This document shows positions 10,858 to 21,510 of a DNA stretch of 64,000 nt, in pieces; position 1 is the first letter of the stretch, and each line of letters starts with the position of its first letter. Position numbers and translations under genes: made by a program. This DNA comes from Nitrospira sp. (GTDB taxonomy: Bacteria > Nitrospirota > Nitrospiria > Nitrospirales > Nitrospiraceae): the NCBI GenBank assembly GCA_005116895.1, contig SWDO01000017.1, positions 45,605 through 109,604 of the forward strand. The letters run 5' to 3'. The notes beneath the pieces were generated by a model. That model ran no database searches and had not been told where the DNA came from. It saw nothing but the letters and a program-made list of their open reading frames with translations.

Positions 10858-12225
10858 CTATGCCTTCCCTATCTTTGCTAACCCTGAGAAGTAATGAGCG
10901 AATGTCTTCATCCCCCCTGAAGCCTGACCCCAATCGTAATATTCGTTGGGAGCATGATATCCATGCTCAGGCAGGCTTAAGCCTATGAAGAGGATTGGTA
11001 CCTTCCAGGTTTTCTGCATGGTAACCACCGCACCGATTGATCCTCCTTCTCGCACAAATGCGGGATCTTTACCAAACCCTGCCTTTACAGCACGTTTCAC
11101 GCAATCCACATATGATCCTTCGAAACTGCCCTTGAATGGATGGAGCATGCCCTCCTTCTCCACCTTCACATCTGGATTCACCTTCGCCACATGCTTCTTC
11201 AACAGAGCAAACACTCTTTCCGGTACCTGATCTGGAACGAGCCGCATACTGACCTTGAGCTCGGCATGACCAGGCACAACGGTCTTCACCCCCTGTCCAT
11301 GGTATCCCCCACTAAGGCCATGGATTTCAAAGGTCGGAGATGCCCAAATCCGTCGCATGACATCGGCGGGATCCTGCACGCGAAGCGATCGAAATCCGTA
11401 GGCTTTCTTGAAACGTTCTACTTCAAAACCAGACTTCAGGAAATCCTTGATCTCAGTGGTCGTGGGCTTAACCACATCGTCATAGAAACCAGGAATTTTT
11501 ACCCTGCCGGTCCTCGCCTCAACACAGCTATTCGCCACCTCCATCAACTCAGCCAGCGGGTTACGAGCAGCTCCTCCAGTTACACCCGAATGTGCATCGT
11601 TCTCCCCTGTGCGCAAAATCAGCCGTGCGCCGAGCAGGCCGCGCAAGCCGTATGGCACCGCAGGCCGCCCCTTGGCAATCCAGATCGTATCCGACACTAC
11701 CACGGAATCCGGTCGTGGGATCGCACTGTGGTTTCTCAGCCCTGCGGCAAAGTGGGGACTTCCAATCTCTTCTTCGAGTTCCCACAAGAATCGGATGTTG
11801 ATAGGCCAACCTTGCTCGATCGCATATTGAGCGCCAAACATCGCCGTGAGAGCCGGGCCCTTGTCATCGGTGGCTCCTCGCCCCCGATACATCCCGTGTT
11901 CATTTGTAAAGGCAAACGGCGCCTGCCTCCATTCCGGCTCCTGCGCCGGCTGCACGTCCAGATGATTGTAGATTGTGACGGTCGGATACTCAGGCCCTGC
12001 CATCCACCCGCCGGAAACGATGGGATACCCACCGGTTTCAACCACGTGAACCTTGGCATTCATCCCGACCAAATACTGCTTCGCAAGGTCAGCCATACGT
12101 CGCATATCGCCTGCGCGGGATGAATCCATACTGATCGACGGCACCTCCACCATCTGCCCCAAGAGATCCTCAAACTTCGACCGTGATTCCTTGACAAAGA
12201 TCCTCAGTTGCCGCTCATTGACCAT
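10858..12225 (-). CDS. M20 family dipeptidase
   Basis: YNHLDVQPAQEPEW, RGATDDKGP, VREGGSIGAV motifs. Confidence 0.9.
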   Translation of the reverse strand: MVNERQLRIFVKESRSKFEDLLGQMVEVPSISMDSSRAGDMRRMADLAKQYLVGMNAKVHVVETGGYPIVSGGWMAGPEYPTVTIYNHLDVQPAQEPEWRQAPFAFTNEHGMYRGRGATDDKGPALTAMFGAQYAIEQGWPINIRFLWELEEEIGSPHFAAGLRNHSAIPRPDSVVVSDTIWIAKGRPAVPYGLRGLLGARLILRTGENDAHSGVTGGAARNPLAELMEVANSCVEARTGRVKIPGFYDDVVKPTTTEIKDFLKSGFEVERFKKAYGFRSLRVQDPADVMRRIWASPTFEIHGLSGGYHGQGVKTVVPGHAELKVSMRLVPDQVPERVFALLKKHVAKVNPDVKVEKEGMLHPFKGSFEGSYVDCVKRAVKAGFGKDPAFVREGGSIGAVVTMQKTWKVPILFIGLSLPEHGYHAPNEYYDWGQASGGMKTFAHYFSGLAKIGKA

Positions 12226-12310
12226 ACGAGTGATCCTCCTTGATGAAAAGACGGGGAATTATAGCGATCATGTCTCGCAAGAGAAAGCAGCCTCGGGTTC
12301 TAAGCTCAGA

Positions 12311-12805
12311 ATGATGATAAAATGCCTTTCACCCAGCATGACCACTTCGGCACGAATCATCGCTTCTCTCGTCATTGCGCTGCTCACACTTCTCGGAGCA
12401 GACACACCGATACCGGTATGGGCAGAGGAACCGACCAGCATCCAAGCCATACTCGAAGAACCGCGAGACTATCACCTTCGGCATGTCACCTTGCGAGGCA
12501 TTGCGCGGGATGTGCACCCCCTGGAGCCCTACCCGATTGCCAATGGAGATAATTGTTATGGGGCGTACTTGTTCCGTCTTGAGGACGATGAGGCGACGAT
12601 TCCAGTGGCCGTGTTAGGCATTTGTGGTAGACCAGTTGTCCGCGATCCGGACGTCGAAGATGGAGATCGAGTCGAAGTCAGCGCCACGATTCAGGCACCG
12701 AGTCATGGAGGACACTATCTCAGTTTCAAAGGATTGAAAGCGGTGACCGAACAAGAGCGTGTGGTACAGGCAGTCGCCGATCGCATTCTTCCAATCGTTG
12801 AGTAA
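12311..12805 (+). CDS. exported hypothetical protein, possible OB-like fold
   Basis: signal peptide (IIASLVIALLTLLGADTPIPVWA); upstream ORF extension overlaps the dipeptidase and is rejected. Confidence 0.6.
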   Translation: MMIKCLSPSMTTSARIIASLVIALLTLLGADTPIPVWAEEPTSIQAILEEPRDYHLRHVTLRGIARDVHPLEPYPIANGDNCYGAYLFRLEDDEATIPVAVLGICGRPVVRDPDVEDGDRVEVSATIQAPSHGGHYLSFKGLKAVTEQERVVQAVADRILPIVE

Positions 12806-12885
12806 CCACCTCAGCAGCCGACCATGGTACCAATACACGTCAACTCCACCATTTCAATGAACCGACCGAAGGAGTAGTAAACGAA

Positions 12886-13620
12886 GTGATGGTTCAACTA
12901 CTTACAATTGTGGCATCGTTCATAGTGGCGCTGTCGGCCGGCTGTGCGAGCAGCCAAGGGTTCGATCGAACGGCGATGAACGAAGCCCTGCATGTCGAGC
13001 CTACCCCAATCCCTGAGAGTCAGTCCCTCGCGAGCCAGAACGTTCACCTTCCCACACCCGTTCGGCTCGGTATCTTTTTCGTAAGTCACGATTTTCCACA
13101 CAGGCAGTCCATCCGAAAGGTGGAGTGGCTGGCCAGGGATAGAGAGCAACTACTCCGCGAGCTATCTCCACTCCAAGATACGCATGTCCTCCAGGATGCA
13201 TTTGTGCTGATGGATGCCACTCTGCGAGGTGAAGATATTCGCGGGATCCGTCAGGCTGGTGCTCGATATGGAGCCGATGTGGTCTTGATCGTCGACGGAG
13301 TTGCGGCCGTTGATCGATACAACAACCGCTTTGCCTGGTTGTATCCGACCTTACTCGGTGCCTATCTCGCCCCCGGCACTGAAAGCGACGCACTCGTCAT
13401 GGTCACCGGAGGCTTGTGGGCTGTACGCTCCGAATGGCACGCACCGATGCAGACAGTTGAAGGAACATCGACCCTGGTCGGATCGGCGGTCTTAGTCGAA
13501 GATATCGCTGCGCTGCAAGAGGCGAAGAAACACGTCATCCGAGCACTCGGCCAACGCATCGTCGATCGGTTCCCATACTGGATACAGGAGCTCCCCCCTC
13601 CTGCCCCCCACTCACGGTGA
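12886..13620 (+). CDS. putative lipoprotein
   Basis: lipobox LSAGC; hypothetical family. Confidence 0.7.
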   Translation: MMVQLLTIVASFIVALSAGCASSQGFDRTAMNEALHVEPTPIPESQSLASQNVHLPTPVRLGIFFVSHDFPHRQSIRKVEWLARDREQLLRELSPLQDTHVLQDAFVLMDATLRGEDIRGIRQAGARYGADVVLIVDGVAAVDRYNNRFAWLYPTLLGAYLAPGTESDALVMVTGGLWAVRSEWHAPMQTVEGTSTLVGSAVLVEDIAALQEAKKHVIRALGQRIVDRFPYWIQELPPPAPHSR

Positions 13621-14907
13621 GTCGAAGCTCACGAGCACTCCCAACAAGAGCAGATGCTGCCCCGGCGTAAGGCCTGCGACACCTGGGCGGAGATCACCAT
13701 TCTTGAAAAACCCACCTTCCACCCCAGTTGAGTCATCATAACGATATTCTGCTCGCACTACCATGTTGGTCCATTTATATGGAACCGTGTACTCGACAGT
13801 AGAAGTGATCGCCTTCACAAACTGCTCCGCACCGGTCCACCGACCGTTCCGATCCCAGTAGAACTCGGGCCGTAACGCCACAGCCCACGGGCCAGTGATA
13901 TGCCATCTCACGACCATATTGCCACCCATGACAAAGGTGCGTGGACTGCCAGGCTGGCCGGCAATGCTCTCGGTTCCGATATCGAAGGACGCTGCGATCA
14001 GCACCTCATCTCCTTTCCATTCCAATATATGATTTCCATACAGACGCCAGAACTCCAAGGAGGTCTGTGTCTGGTCTGGTCCTCCGTAGAAGGTTTGAGT
14101 GAGGGTGAGCCGTGGCGTGGCCTTCCAGATCCATCTTCCCCCATAGCTGGGGAGATCGTTCGGGTGCGCCAGATGATAGTAACTATTCACCACAAAGGCG
14201 GAGACGGTGAGATCCTCGCTCACGGGATACTGCGCATGCACCCCGAACATCATGTAGGGCGTATTGTCCGCAATCCATGATCGCGTATAGTTGACGTTGT
14301 CTTTGGCATAGAGCGATTCATACCCCATCAGGCTGTTGAACAAACCCGCAGTGATCGTCAGCCCGTTGCCGACTGGGGCTAGGTACGACATGTTTGCGCG
14401 ATGAATGTGTCGGAGCACATCTGAACCATCGACCCGCCTTTCCCCAACCAAGAATGCGAACTCTTCCGAATCCCGCCCGCCTTGGAAGCCAAGTTCCATA
14501 CCCCAGCGTGAAGATTCTTTGGCATCCTTGCGCACATAGGCCAGCCCCATGTTCGGAGAGAGATGATTGTGATGCGAAGCTGTGGCACGATTGCGCCAGA
14601 GTTGGTTATCGGGAAAGTTAAAATTACCGATATACCCAACATCCACGTAAGCCCCATAGTGCCAGTCGGTTGCGACAGAGCCACTCGGGCTGGCGGAATC
14701 GGGCATAGGTGGAGCTTTCTCCTCCAATCGCTGACCTAGACCTTGAGCGTTGCATACAGAGACTGTCGCGACTAGCCCCCATGAGATCAATGTCCAACCA
14801 ACACCATTGCGCCAACTGCGCCCATGATTCCTGGTCATCATATTGATCGTTGACGGATGCGCAATGCCCGCTCGCATCAATGCAGTTTCCCCACTGCTGA
14901 GAGCCAA
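13612..14907 (-). CDS. outer-membrane beta-barrel protein (porin-2/OmpL-like)
   Basis: alternating aromatic strands, TLTQTFYGGPDQ, terminal barrel motifs; downstream of kdpE. Confidence 0.75.
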   Translation of the reverse strand: MALSSGETALMRAGIAHPSTINMMTRNHGRSWRNGVGWTLISWGLVATVSVCNAQGLGQRLEEKAPPMPDSASPSGSVATDWHYGAYVDVGYIGNFNFPDNQLWRNRATASHHNHLSPNMGLAYVRKDAKESSRWGMELGFQGGRDSEEFAFLVGERRVDGSDVLRHIHRANMSYLAPVGNGLTITAGLFNSLMGYESLYAKDNVNYTRSWIADNTPYMMFGVHAQYPVSEDLTVSAFVVNSYYHLAHPNDLPSYGGRWIWKATPRLTLTQTFYGGPDQTQTSLEFWRLYGNHILEWKGDEVLIAASFDIGTESIAGQPGSPRTFVMGGNMVVRWHITGPWAVALRPEFYWDRNGRWTGAEQFVKAITSTVEYTVPYKWTNMVVRAEYRYDDSTGVEGGFFKNGDLRPGVAGLTPGQHLLLLGVLVSFDSP

Positions 14908-14997
14908 CTCACACTGACAAACTATACTTCGTCAGATATCAAAACGGGATAAAAACCAATGCCATGACAGTGAGTGCGACATAAAGACAGGAGTAGA

Positions 14998-15699
14998 TTA
15001 TTCTGTCCGAAGTCGATAGCCAACTCCCAGTTCTGTCACAAGATAGCGGGGATGAGCGGGGTTTTTCTCCAGTTTGTTCCGCAACTGTCGCATGTAGACT
15101 CGTAGATAATGTCCTTCGTCTACATGAAGCGGCCCCCAGACCTCTTTTAGCAGCTGACGGTGAGTCAGCACTTTGCCGGCATACCGGATCAACGTTGTGA
15201 GGAGTTTATACTCGATCGGTGTAAGATGAATTTCCTTCCCTGAGACAAACACCTGCCGCCGTCCGAGATCCACCTTCAGATCGCCAAGATCACCCAGCGT
15301 AAACACCGAATCGCCGCCATCAGCAGGTCGGGACGTATGACGAAGCGCCGCTCGCATCCGTGCAAGGAGTTCGTTGACCCCGAACGGTTTTGTCACATAA
15401 TCGTCGGCACCGAGGTCGAGTGCCGCTACTTTGACCTGTTCCTGGTCTCGAGCCGACAGCACGATGATGGGGGTGGTGGTCCATTCCCGCACCTGCCGAA
15501 TGACCTCGCTCCCCTCTAGATCCGGCAAACCGAGATCCAGCAGAATAAGGTCAGGATTTCTTGCTTGAGCTTCGGCAAGGCCATCCCGCCCCGTCGTCGC
15601 CTCGTACAATCGAAAGCCATGGACAGGTAGTGTCGTCCGCAGGAAGCGGCGAATCTCCGGTTCATCTTCAATGAGGAGTATCGTGGCTTCCTGTGACAT
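14998..15699 (-). CDS. kdpE: response regulator KdpE (OmpR family)
   Basis: REC plus winged helix, downstream of kdpD. Confidence 0.9.
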   Translation of the reverse strand: MSQEATILLIEDEPEIRRFLRTTLPVHGFRLYEATTGRDGLAEAQARNPDLILLDLGLPDLEGSEVIRQVREWTTTPIIVLSARDQEQVKVAALDLGADDYVTKPFGVNELLARMRAALRHTSRPADGGDSVFTLGDLGDLKVDLGRRQVFVSGKEIHLTPIEYKLLTTLIRYAGKVLTHRQLLKEVWGPLHVDEGHYLRVYMRQLRNKLEKNPAHPRYLVTELGVGYRLRTE

Positions 15700-15717
15700 A
15701 TGGCAATACGGTCTTGA

Positions 15718-18435
15718 TCACTGCTCTTCGATGGAAAAGGATTGGCCGTGTTGAGTCTCCGCCTCCAGAGACGGCTGCTGATCCGGCAACGGAATCGAGA
15801 AGCGAAAGAGGGCGCCCCCACCGGAGCGATTCTCAGCCCAAATACGGCCGCCATGCGCTTCCACGATACCGCGACAAATCGTCAACCCGAGCCCAACCCC
15901 TCCCTCTCGCGCAAGACTACCGCGATAGAATTTATCAAAGATACGGGACTCATCCCCAACTGGAATACCCGGTCCTCTATCTGCGACCTCCACGATCACG
16001 TCGCGATCGCTCGCTGATGCGGACAGATCAATCGGGCCTCCCGAAGGCGCATACTTCACGGCATTCTCCACCAGGTTGATGACCACTTGTTCCAGCAGCA
16101 CTCCATCGACTAACACCAGCGGCAGATCGGCTGGAAACGCCGTGTTGACGGTATGCTCGCGCAACCGTCCCTCCAGTCTGGCCAAGGCTGCACCGACAAC
16201 CTCATCTAGAGAATGCCACTCTTTACTGAGCTGTATGGCTCCCGCTTCAAGACGCATCATATCGAGAAGGTTCTTCAGTAAACGATCAAGACGATCAGCC
16301 TCTCGATAAATGGACCGAGAGAGCTCGCGCCGAGCGGCGGGGTCGAGTACCCTCTGCTCTTCCGCCAAACTACTGGCAGCGCCGGTGATGGTAGCCAGCG
16401 GGGTCCTCAGGTCGTGAGACACCGAGCTGAGAATAGCATTCCGCATGCGCTCCGTTTCGGCGCGCACGTGGGCGTGCTGCGCCTCCTCCGACAGGCGCGT
16501 CCGCTCAATCGCCAGCGCCACCTGATTCACCAGAGATTCGAGCAAGTGCAGTTGCTCGGGGTCCAGCAAGAGTCCCGGGTCCTTCGGCCGGACTGCGACT
16601 ACCCCGATCGCGCCGGATGATCCGACCAAGGGCAAGTACAGAGCGCTGGCCCCCGGCAGCGTATCCGTCCCAAGTCCGGCTCGCTCACTGTGATCGAATG
16701 CCCATTGAGCCACACCCGCTTCCTTTGGGTCCAACTCAAAAAACAGGAGTTCCCCGCGTTGCAGTTGCACCCGCTTGTCCACATCCGCCAGGAAGATGGC
16801 AACTTGAGCATCAAACACCTCACGGAGATGCTTGGCCGCAAGTTGCGCCAGCAGGCCGGTTCCACGATGCATGGCGAGGTCGCGGCTCATGGCATAGAGC
16901 ACTCCCGTGCGTCTTTCTCGGTAACGGGCCAGCTCGGCTTGCTGGTGTAGACGCACGGCCAGATTGCCGATGACCAAGGCAACCACGAGCATGACGCCGA
17001 AGGTCAATAGGTATTGAATATCGGAGACGGCAAAGGAGAGGTAGGGCGGCACGAAGAAGAAATCGAAAGCCGCCACGCTCACAATCGAAGCCATCGCCGA
17101 CGGCCCACGCCCAAAACGAATCGCAATGACAATCACGGCAATGAGATACATCATGATCAAATTCGCCGCCGCGAAATAGGGGAACATCAGCCAAGCGACT
17201 GCCGTCGCTGTCAACACTCCTGCCAAGGCGTAGGCATATCCTGAGGCATCGTTGGTACTTCGGAGAGTGCGACGTATCAGCGGCTGCCCTTCGCCTGCCT
17301 CTCCCGTGATGACATAGATATCCATCTCTCCGCTTTGATGGACGAGGTCCGAGACAACCGACCCAAACACCCATTCCTTCCACCGAGACCTGACTGGTTT
17401 CCCGACAATAATTTTTGTGGCATTGCGGCTGCGTGCATAGCTCAAAATCTCTTGGGCGACGTTCTCGCCGGTGAGCGTGACGGTTTCGGCCCCTAACTGT
17501 TCTGCCAGTCTCAGTGTTTGTACCAGGCGATCTCGTTCGGTTTGCGGCAAGCCAAGATGCCGTGGAAGCTGCACATAGACCGCGATCCACTTGGCATGGA
17601 GATCCGCCGCCATCTGGCGGGCAGCCCTGATCAAGCGTGAGCCACGAGGTTTCATATTCACGCAGACCATGATAGTTTCCGCCGCCGGCCAGGTTCGGAC
17701 CACTGCGTGGTCGCGCCGGTAGACCTCCATCTGCTGATCGACCCGCTCGGCCGTGCGGCGCAACGCGAGTTCTCGAAGCGCGATGAGATTGCCTTTGGCA
17801 AAGAAATTTTGAATCGCATGTTGGATCTGTTCCGGGACATAGACCTTCCCGTCTTTGAGCCGCTGAAGAAGATCGTCAGGCGGGAGGTCGATAAGTTCGA
17901 CGTCATCTGCCCGTTCGAGCACGGAATCCGGGACGGTCTCACGCACCCGCACGCCGGTAATCTGCGTGACCACATCATTCAAACTTTCCAAGTGCTGCAC
18001 ATTCACGGTGGTATAGACCGTAATACCGGCCTTGAGTAATTCCTGAACATCCTGCCACCGCTTGGCATGACGCTGACCCGGGGCGTTGGTGTGTGCCAAT
18101 TCGTCGATGAGGATGATAGTGGGGTGTCGCGCGAGGGCCGCGTCGAGATCGAATTCTTGCAGCATTGCACCACGGTAGCCGACAACGCAGCGCGGGAGGA
18201 CCTCAAGTCCGTCCACCAACGCCTCGGTTTCAGCTCGGCCATGAGTCTCAACGACGCCGATAGCGACATCGACACCGTCACGCAGCTGCTCATGTGCCGC
18301 TTCGAGCATGGCGTACGTCTTCCCAACGCCGGGATTGGCGCCGAAGAAGATCTTGAGTTTGCCTTCGGCTTTGCGAGTTTCCTCCGCCTGCACACGTTTC
18401 AGCAGCGCATCCGGATCTGGTCGTGATTGGCTCAT
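15718..18435 (-). CDS. kdpD: osmosensitive K+ channel sensor histidine kinase KdpD
   Basis: KdpD N-terminal domain [23 protein letters not shown] domain, DUF4118, HisKA/HATPase. Confidence 0.96.
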   Translation of the reverse strand: MSQSRPDPDALLKRVQAEETRKAEGKLKIFFGANPGVGKTYAMLEAAHEQLRDGVDVAIGVVETHGRAETEALVDGLEVLPRCVVGYRGAMLQEFDLDAALARHPTIILIDELAHTNAPGQRHAKRWQDVQELLKAGITVYTTVNVQHLESLNDVVTQITGVRVRETVPDSVLERADDVELIDLPPDDLLQRLKDGKVYVPEQIQHAIQNFFAKGNLIALRELALRRTAERVDQQMEVYRRDHAVVRTWPAAETIMVCVNMKPRGSRLIRAARQMAADLHAKWIAVYVQLPRHLGLPQTERDRLVQTLRLAEQLGAETVTLTGENVAQEILSYARSRNATKIIVGKPVRSRWKEWVFGSVVSDLVHQSGEMDIYVITGEAGEGQPLIRRTLRSTNDASGYAYALAGVLTATAVAWLMFPYFAAANLIMMYLIAVIVIAIRFGRGPSAMASIVSVAAFDFFFVPPYLSFAVSDIQYLLTFGVMLVVALVIGNLAVRLHQQAELARYRERRTGVLYAMSRDLAMHRGTGLLAQLAAKHLREVFDAQVAIFLADVDKRVQLQRGELLFFELDPKEAGVAQWAFDHSERAGLGTDTLPGASALYLPLVGSSGAIGVVAVRPKDPGLLLDPEQLHLLESLVNQVALAIERTRLSEEAQHAHVRAETERMRNAILSSVSHDLRTPLATITGAASSLAEEQRVLDPAARRELSRSIYREADRLDRLLKNLLDMMRLEAGAIQLSKEWHSLDEVVGAALARLEGRLREHTVNTAFPADLPLVLVDGVLLEQVVINLVENAVKYAPSGGPIDLSASASDRDVIVEVADRGPGIPVGDESRIFDKFYRGSLAREGGVGLGLTICRGIVEAHGGRIWAENRSGGGALFRFSIPLPDQQPSLEAETQHGQSFSIEEQ

Positions 18436-18608
18436 GCAAGCAGTTTCCCGCGTTAGGTTGCGCGCAAAATTGAAGACAACTTCGTGAACGGCGCTTGAAT
18501 TCTAGGATAGGCCCGGAAGAGCGTCAACGGCACGATCGACCGTACAAGGGCTACGGGTGGTTTAGCGAATGCTTCCACTGATGACCACCCGACATAGAGG
18601 CTCTGAAA

Positions 18609-19181
18609 CTAATGCCTCTCGTCCAGAGCGAGATTCAGCAAAAGAACATTGACTCGTGGTTCTCCAAGAACACCGAGCTGGCGACCCTCTGTGTGTTGCA
18701 CCACGAGGTCTCGCACCACGGCTGCATCGAGCCCTCGAGCACGCGCTACTCTTCTGATTTGGTACTGAGCAGCCGCCGGGCTGATGTGAGGATCCAGCCC
18801 GCTGCCTGATGAAGTCACGAGGTCAATAGGGACAAGCGCATCGTTACCCGGATCAGCGGCCCGCAATGCGACCACTCTCGCTTTAACCCCATCGATCAAC
18901 ACCTGGTTGGTCGGTCCGAGGTTTGATCCCCCGGATGCAGCGGCGTTGTAGGGAAACGGCGCGGTCGCCGAGGGCCGACTCCAGAAATACTCCGGTTTGT
19001 CAAAATACTGTCCGATCAACGTGGACCCAACCACTTTGCCTTCGCGCACGATCAAGCTGCCGTTCGCCTGGTCTGGGAAAAGCACGCGGGCCAGCCCTGT
19101 GACCGCCAGCGGATAGACTAGGCCAGTCAAGACAGTCATAAGTAAGAGCATGGTCAGAGCAGGTCTTAGGTGGTCCTTCAT
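18609..19181 (-). CDS. kdpC: K+-transporting ATPase subunit KdpC
   Basis: [27 protein letters not shown] and [13 protein letters not shown] motifs. Confidence 0.95.
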   Translation of the reverse strand: MKDHLRPALTMLLLMTVLTGLVYPLAVTGLARVLFPDQANGSLIVREGKVVGSTLIGQYFDKPEYFWSRPSATAPFPYNAAASGGSNLGPTNQVLIDGVKARVVALRAADPGNDALVPIDLVTSSGSGLDPHISPAAAQYQIRRVARARGLDAAVVRDLVVQHTEGRQLGVLGEPRVNVLLLNLALDERH

Positions 19182-19349
19182 GTCTCTCCTCGCGTCCTAA
19201 TCGTTATCTCAGTCAAACAAGATGCAAAGAGACGCCTTCCTCGCCCGCTATCATTACCACCGCCCACACTTGGGATTGTCACCGATGCGACCACCACTTC
19301 AGACACCCACGACACAGGAGGAAGGACTGTCGGATATTTACGGAGAATA

Positions 19350-19688
19350 ATGCGGGCAGTTGACATTTCATTGCCGGTAGCCGAAACAGTGATACTGACA
19401 GAAGACACGCTCACCGTAGAGCTGAGCGATGGGCGGAGCTTGTCCGTGCCACTTGCTTGGTTTCCCCGCCTGGTTCATGCCTCAACCGTAGAACGCAAAA
19501 ACTGGCGATTGATCGGCAGAGGGCACGGGATTCACTGGGACAAGCTCGACGAGGACATCAGTATCGAAGGCCTTCTTGCAGGCAGACCGTCCGGTGAAAG
19601 CCAAGCGTCGTTTAAGAAGTGGCTCTTAGCTCGCGGGTCCAGTAGGACACGAAGCTCTGTTCGACGTACGAGGAATCGTCGTCATTAG
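19350..19688 (+). CDS. DUF2442 domain-containing protein
   Basis: LTVELSDGRSLSVPLAWFPRL...W..IGRGHGIHWDKLDEDISIEGLL. Confidence 0.85.
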   Translation: MRAVDISLPVAETVILTEDTLTVELSDGRSLSVPLAWFPRLVHASTVERKNWRLIGRGHGIHWDKLDEDISIEGLLAGRPSGESQASFKKWLLARGSSRTRSSVRRTRNRRH

Positions 19689-19878
19689 CGATGCATCAAG
19701 CCTTCCCTTGCCAGCTGGATTCGTTCATCTTGCAGGCAACTGTACAGTTCTTTTGAACCGGTAGAACATCCTTGTATGGTCTTGCAAGCCAATACTCCTG
19801 TCGCCGCGACCGGCAACAGATTGCCGACAGCACGATTGAGATCACCATCTGGATCATCACAACTCTCTCGTCACCATT

Positions 19879-20103
19879 TCAAAGCCACATCCCGCTCGAA
19901 CTTCCGTTAGAAAACCAGCCTGTCCCTATTTTCCTCTCCTTGTAGTAGTGCATGACCATCGTTATTGCGGTCTTGTTTCCTGTCAGTTCGTCAACCGAGA
20001 GGCCAGCGAGTTCGTCGGTAGATAGACCCAGAATCTGGCGATCCCGTGCACTGCCCTGTTGCCGCGATTCCGGGTGTGGTGGCAGTGTGGGGTCTGTAGT
20101 CAT
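19879..20103 (-). CDS. hypothetical 74 aa protein, first ORF after the attC-like site
   Basis: ORF starting ~44 nt after the attC-like core site on the minus strand. Confidence 0.4.
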   Translation of the reverse strand: MTTDPTLPPHPESRQQGSARDRQILGLSTDELAGLSVDELTGNKTAITMVMHYYKERKIGTGWFSNGSSSGMWL

Positions 20104-20146
20104 GTTCTCCCTCGGGCTATGGCTGACGCAGCAGTGTATTCATGCC

Positions 20147-20244
20147 GCCTAACGTTCGCGGCTCACTTGCGGCGGCCGTAAGCGAGCGCGTCAAGTTGTC
20201 CGGATCCTACCGCGGCCGCCGTCAAGTGCAGCCGCTTGTTAGAC
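20147..20244 (-). repeat. attC-like integron recombination site (98 bp)
   Basis: Minus strand starts GTCTAAC (RYYYAAC) and ends GTTAGGC (GTTRRRY); arms AAGCGGCT-G-CACTTG-A-CGGCGGCCG / CGGCCGCCG-CAAGTG-AGCCGC pair with two extrahelical bases on one arm, as in attC. Confidence 0.75.
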
Positions 20245-20961
20245 CGCCGACGTCTCGCCACCAGACTGAATGCGGACGAAGTTTACAATGGCGTTGTCGA
20301 CGGCCTTTGGTGGCGTGACTTGATTCGCGCGCTGCTCCTGCTGAAAGAGCGCGGGGTCGATCCGGTCAGCAAGACCCTTCACTTGAAGACATATCGACTG
20401 AAACAAGTCGAACTGGGCGTCGAGGCCAGCAGGCAACATGATTGTCCGGTACTTGCCCTTGGCGTTGCGCCACTCCTTGAGAGACTGCGTAAAGAACCGG
20501 ACGGTGTACTGGCGATCAATAGGCGGAATCAGCTGCGGCAGCAAGTGGTACAGCGCCTTCGAGTTCACGACGATGGTCGCCTCCGACTTCGACAGGTGGA
20601 GCTTCCGATAGCAGGCCGACAGCGCCCGCACTGCATTTGAATATTCCTCCCCGCTGAGGCCGAGGATGGTGACGCCCTTGAGCGTCATCAAATCCGCCCT
20701 GCAGTCTCTGAGTGACTCGCGGAATACGTCCCAGTCCGTCAACTTCGTCTTGGTTGTTGTCGCGTCACCCATCCGGTGCATTCCCCACGCTGTGAGCGTT
20801 GCGTACAGCATTTCGAGATGGCGATCGGAAAGAAAGGCCTCTTCGCCGGCACGGATGCACTCCCTGTGGAAATACACACAGGGGCCACCGAACGCCCGGA
20901 ACTGCTCGTAGGCGTCGCGGAAGTAACGGTGCTGTTCGGAAAGAAAGGCAGCCGTGTTCAT
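20239..20961 (-). CDS. hypothetical protein carried on an integron-type gene cassette
   Basis: ORF from MNTAAFLSEQ; stop codon TAA lies inside the GTCTAAC of the attC-like site; a GTTAGAC core lies just upstream of the start. Confidence 0.7.
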   Translation of the reverse strand: MNTAAFLSEQHRYFRDAYEQFRAFGGPCVYFHRECIRAGEEAFLSDRHLEMLYATLTAWGMHRMGDATTTKTKLTDWDVFRESLRDCRADLMTLKGVTILGLSGEEYSNAVRALSACYRKLHLSKSEATIVVNSKALYHLLPQLIPPIDRQYTVRFFTQSLKEWRNAKGKYRTIMLPAGLDAQFDLFQSICLQVKGLADRIDPALFQQEQRANQVTPPKAVDNAIVNFVRIQSGGETSAV

Positions 20962-20998
20962 TTGTTGGCTCGGTGCGTCACTCGGCGGTCTAACATTG

Positions 20999-21017
20999 AT
21001 TATACAGTCTGTATAAT
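20999..21017. promoter_or_regulatory. perfect 9-bp dyad ATTATACAG-T-CTGTATAAT upstream of the cassette
   Basis: perfect inverted repeat containing a TATAAT on each strand; 4 nt from the GTCTAAC core site. Confidence 0.55.
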
Positions 21018-21306
21018 CCACCCGACACAGACAGCGTCTTTCCGTATAAGCGGTTTCCACTTTCCCCGGAACCTGAACGAATCGTACAAATCGTATAGTA
21101 GGCGTTGTGAGAGGGCACGAGCAAGGTTCCTCCTGAAGAAGAGATGATCAGAAAGTGACGGGAAGTCCGTCCGTGTAGGGTAAAGGAGAACTTCAGTTGA
21201 AGGATGTGGTCGTTGCTAAGGGGTCGCGTGGGAAGCTGAAGCAGCTTCTCTGTGCCATACACGAAACACGATCCGATCCCCAAGCGTGCTTCTTACGCCT
21301 GGAAAT

Positions 21307-21510
21307 TCACGACCCGGTTGTCTGGAACTCGACCTTATGTGCTTCAGTGACCCGTTTCGAGGCATCAAGAATTTCCAGCGACACTAGGTTGCCTGCGGCA
21401 TCATAGTCCAGAACAACCCCAGGTTTATCCTCGTCACTTTCGACGATTGGCGTGTTGTCTTTGAGAATCACGCTGAGCGTGTCCGTCGTTTCATCATATG
21501 ATACTTTCAT
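21307..21510 (-). CDS. DUF2283 domain-containing protein (antitoxin-like)
   Basis: MKVSYDETTDTLSVIL...PGVVLDYDAAGNLVSLEILDAS. Confidence 0.85.
   Translation of the reverse strand: MKVSYDETTDTLSVILKDNTPIVESDEDKPGVVLDYDAAGNLVSLEILDASKRVTEAHKVEFQTTGS

Noticed and set aside
11140-12123. 327 aa + strand ORF opposite the M20 dipeptidase
   Set aside because: Antisense shadow ORF in GC-rich DNA; no recognisable domain or RBS.
20962-21060. N-terminal extension of the cassette ORF
   Set aside because: Runs through the GTCTAAC core site and the ATTATACAG dyad; start at MNTAAF fits the cassette layout.
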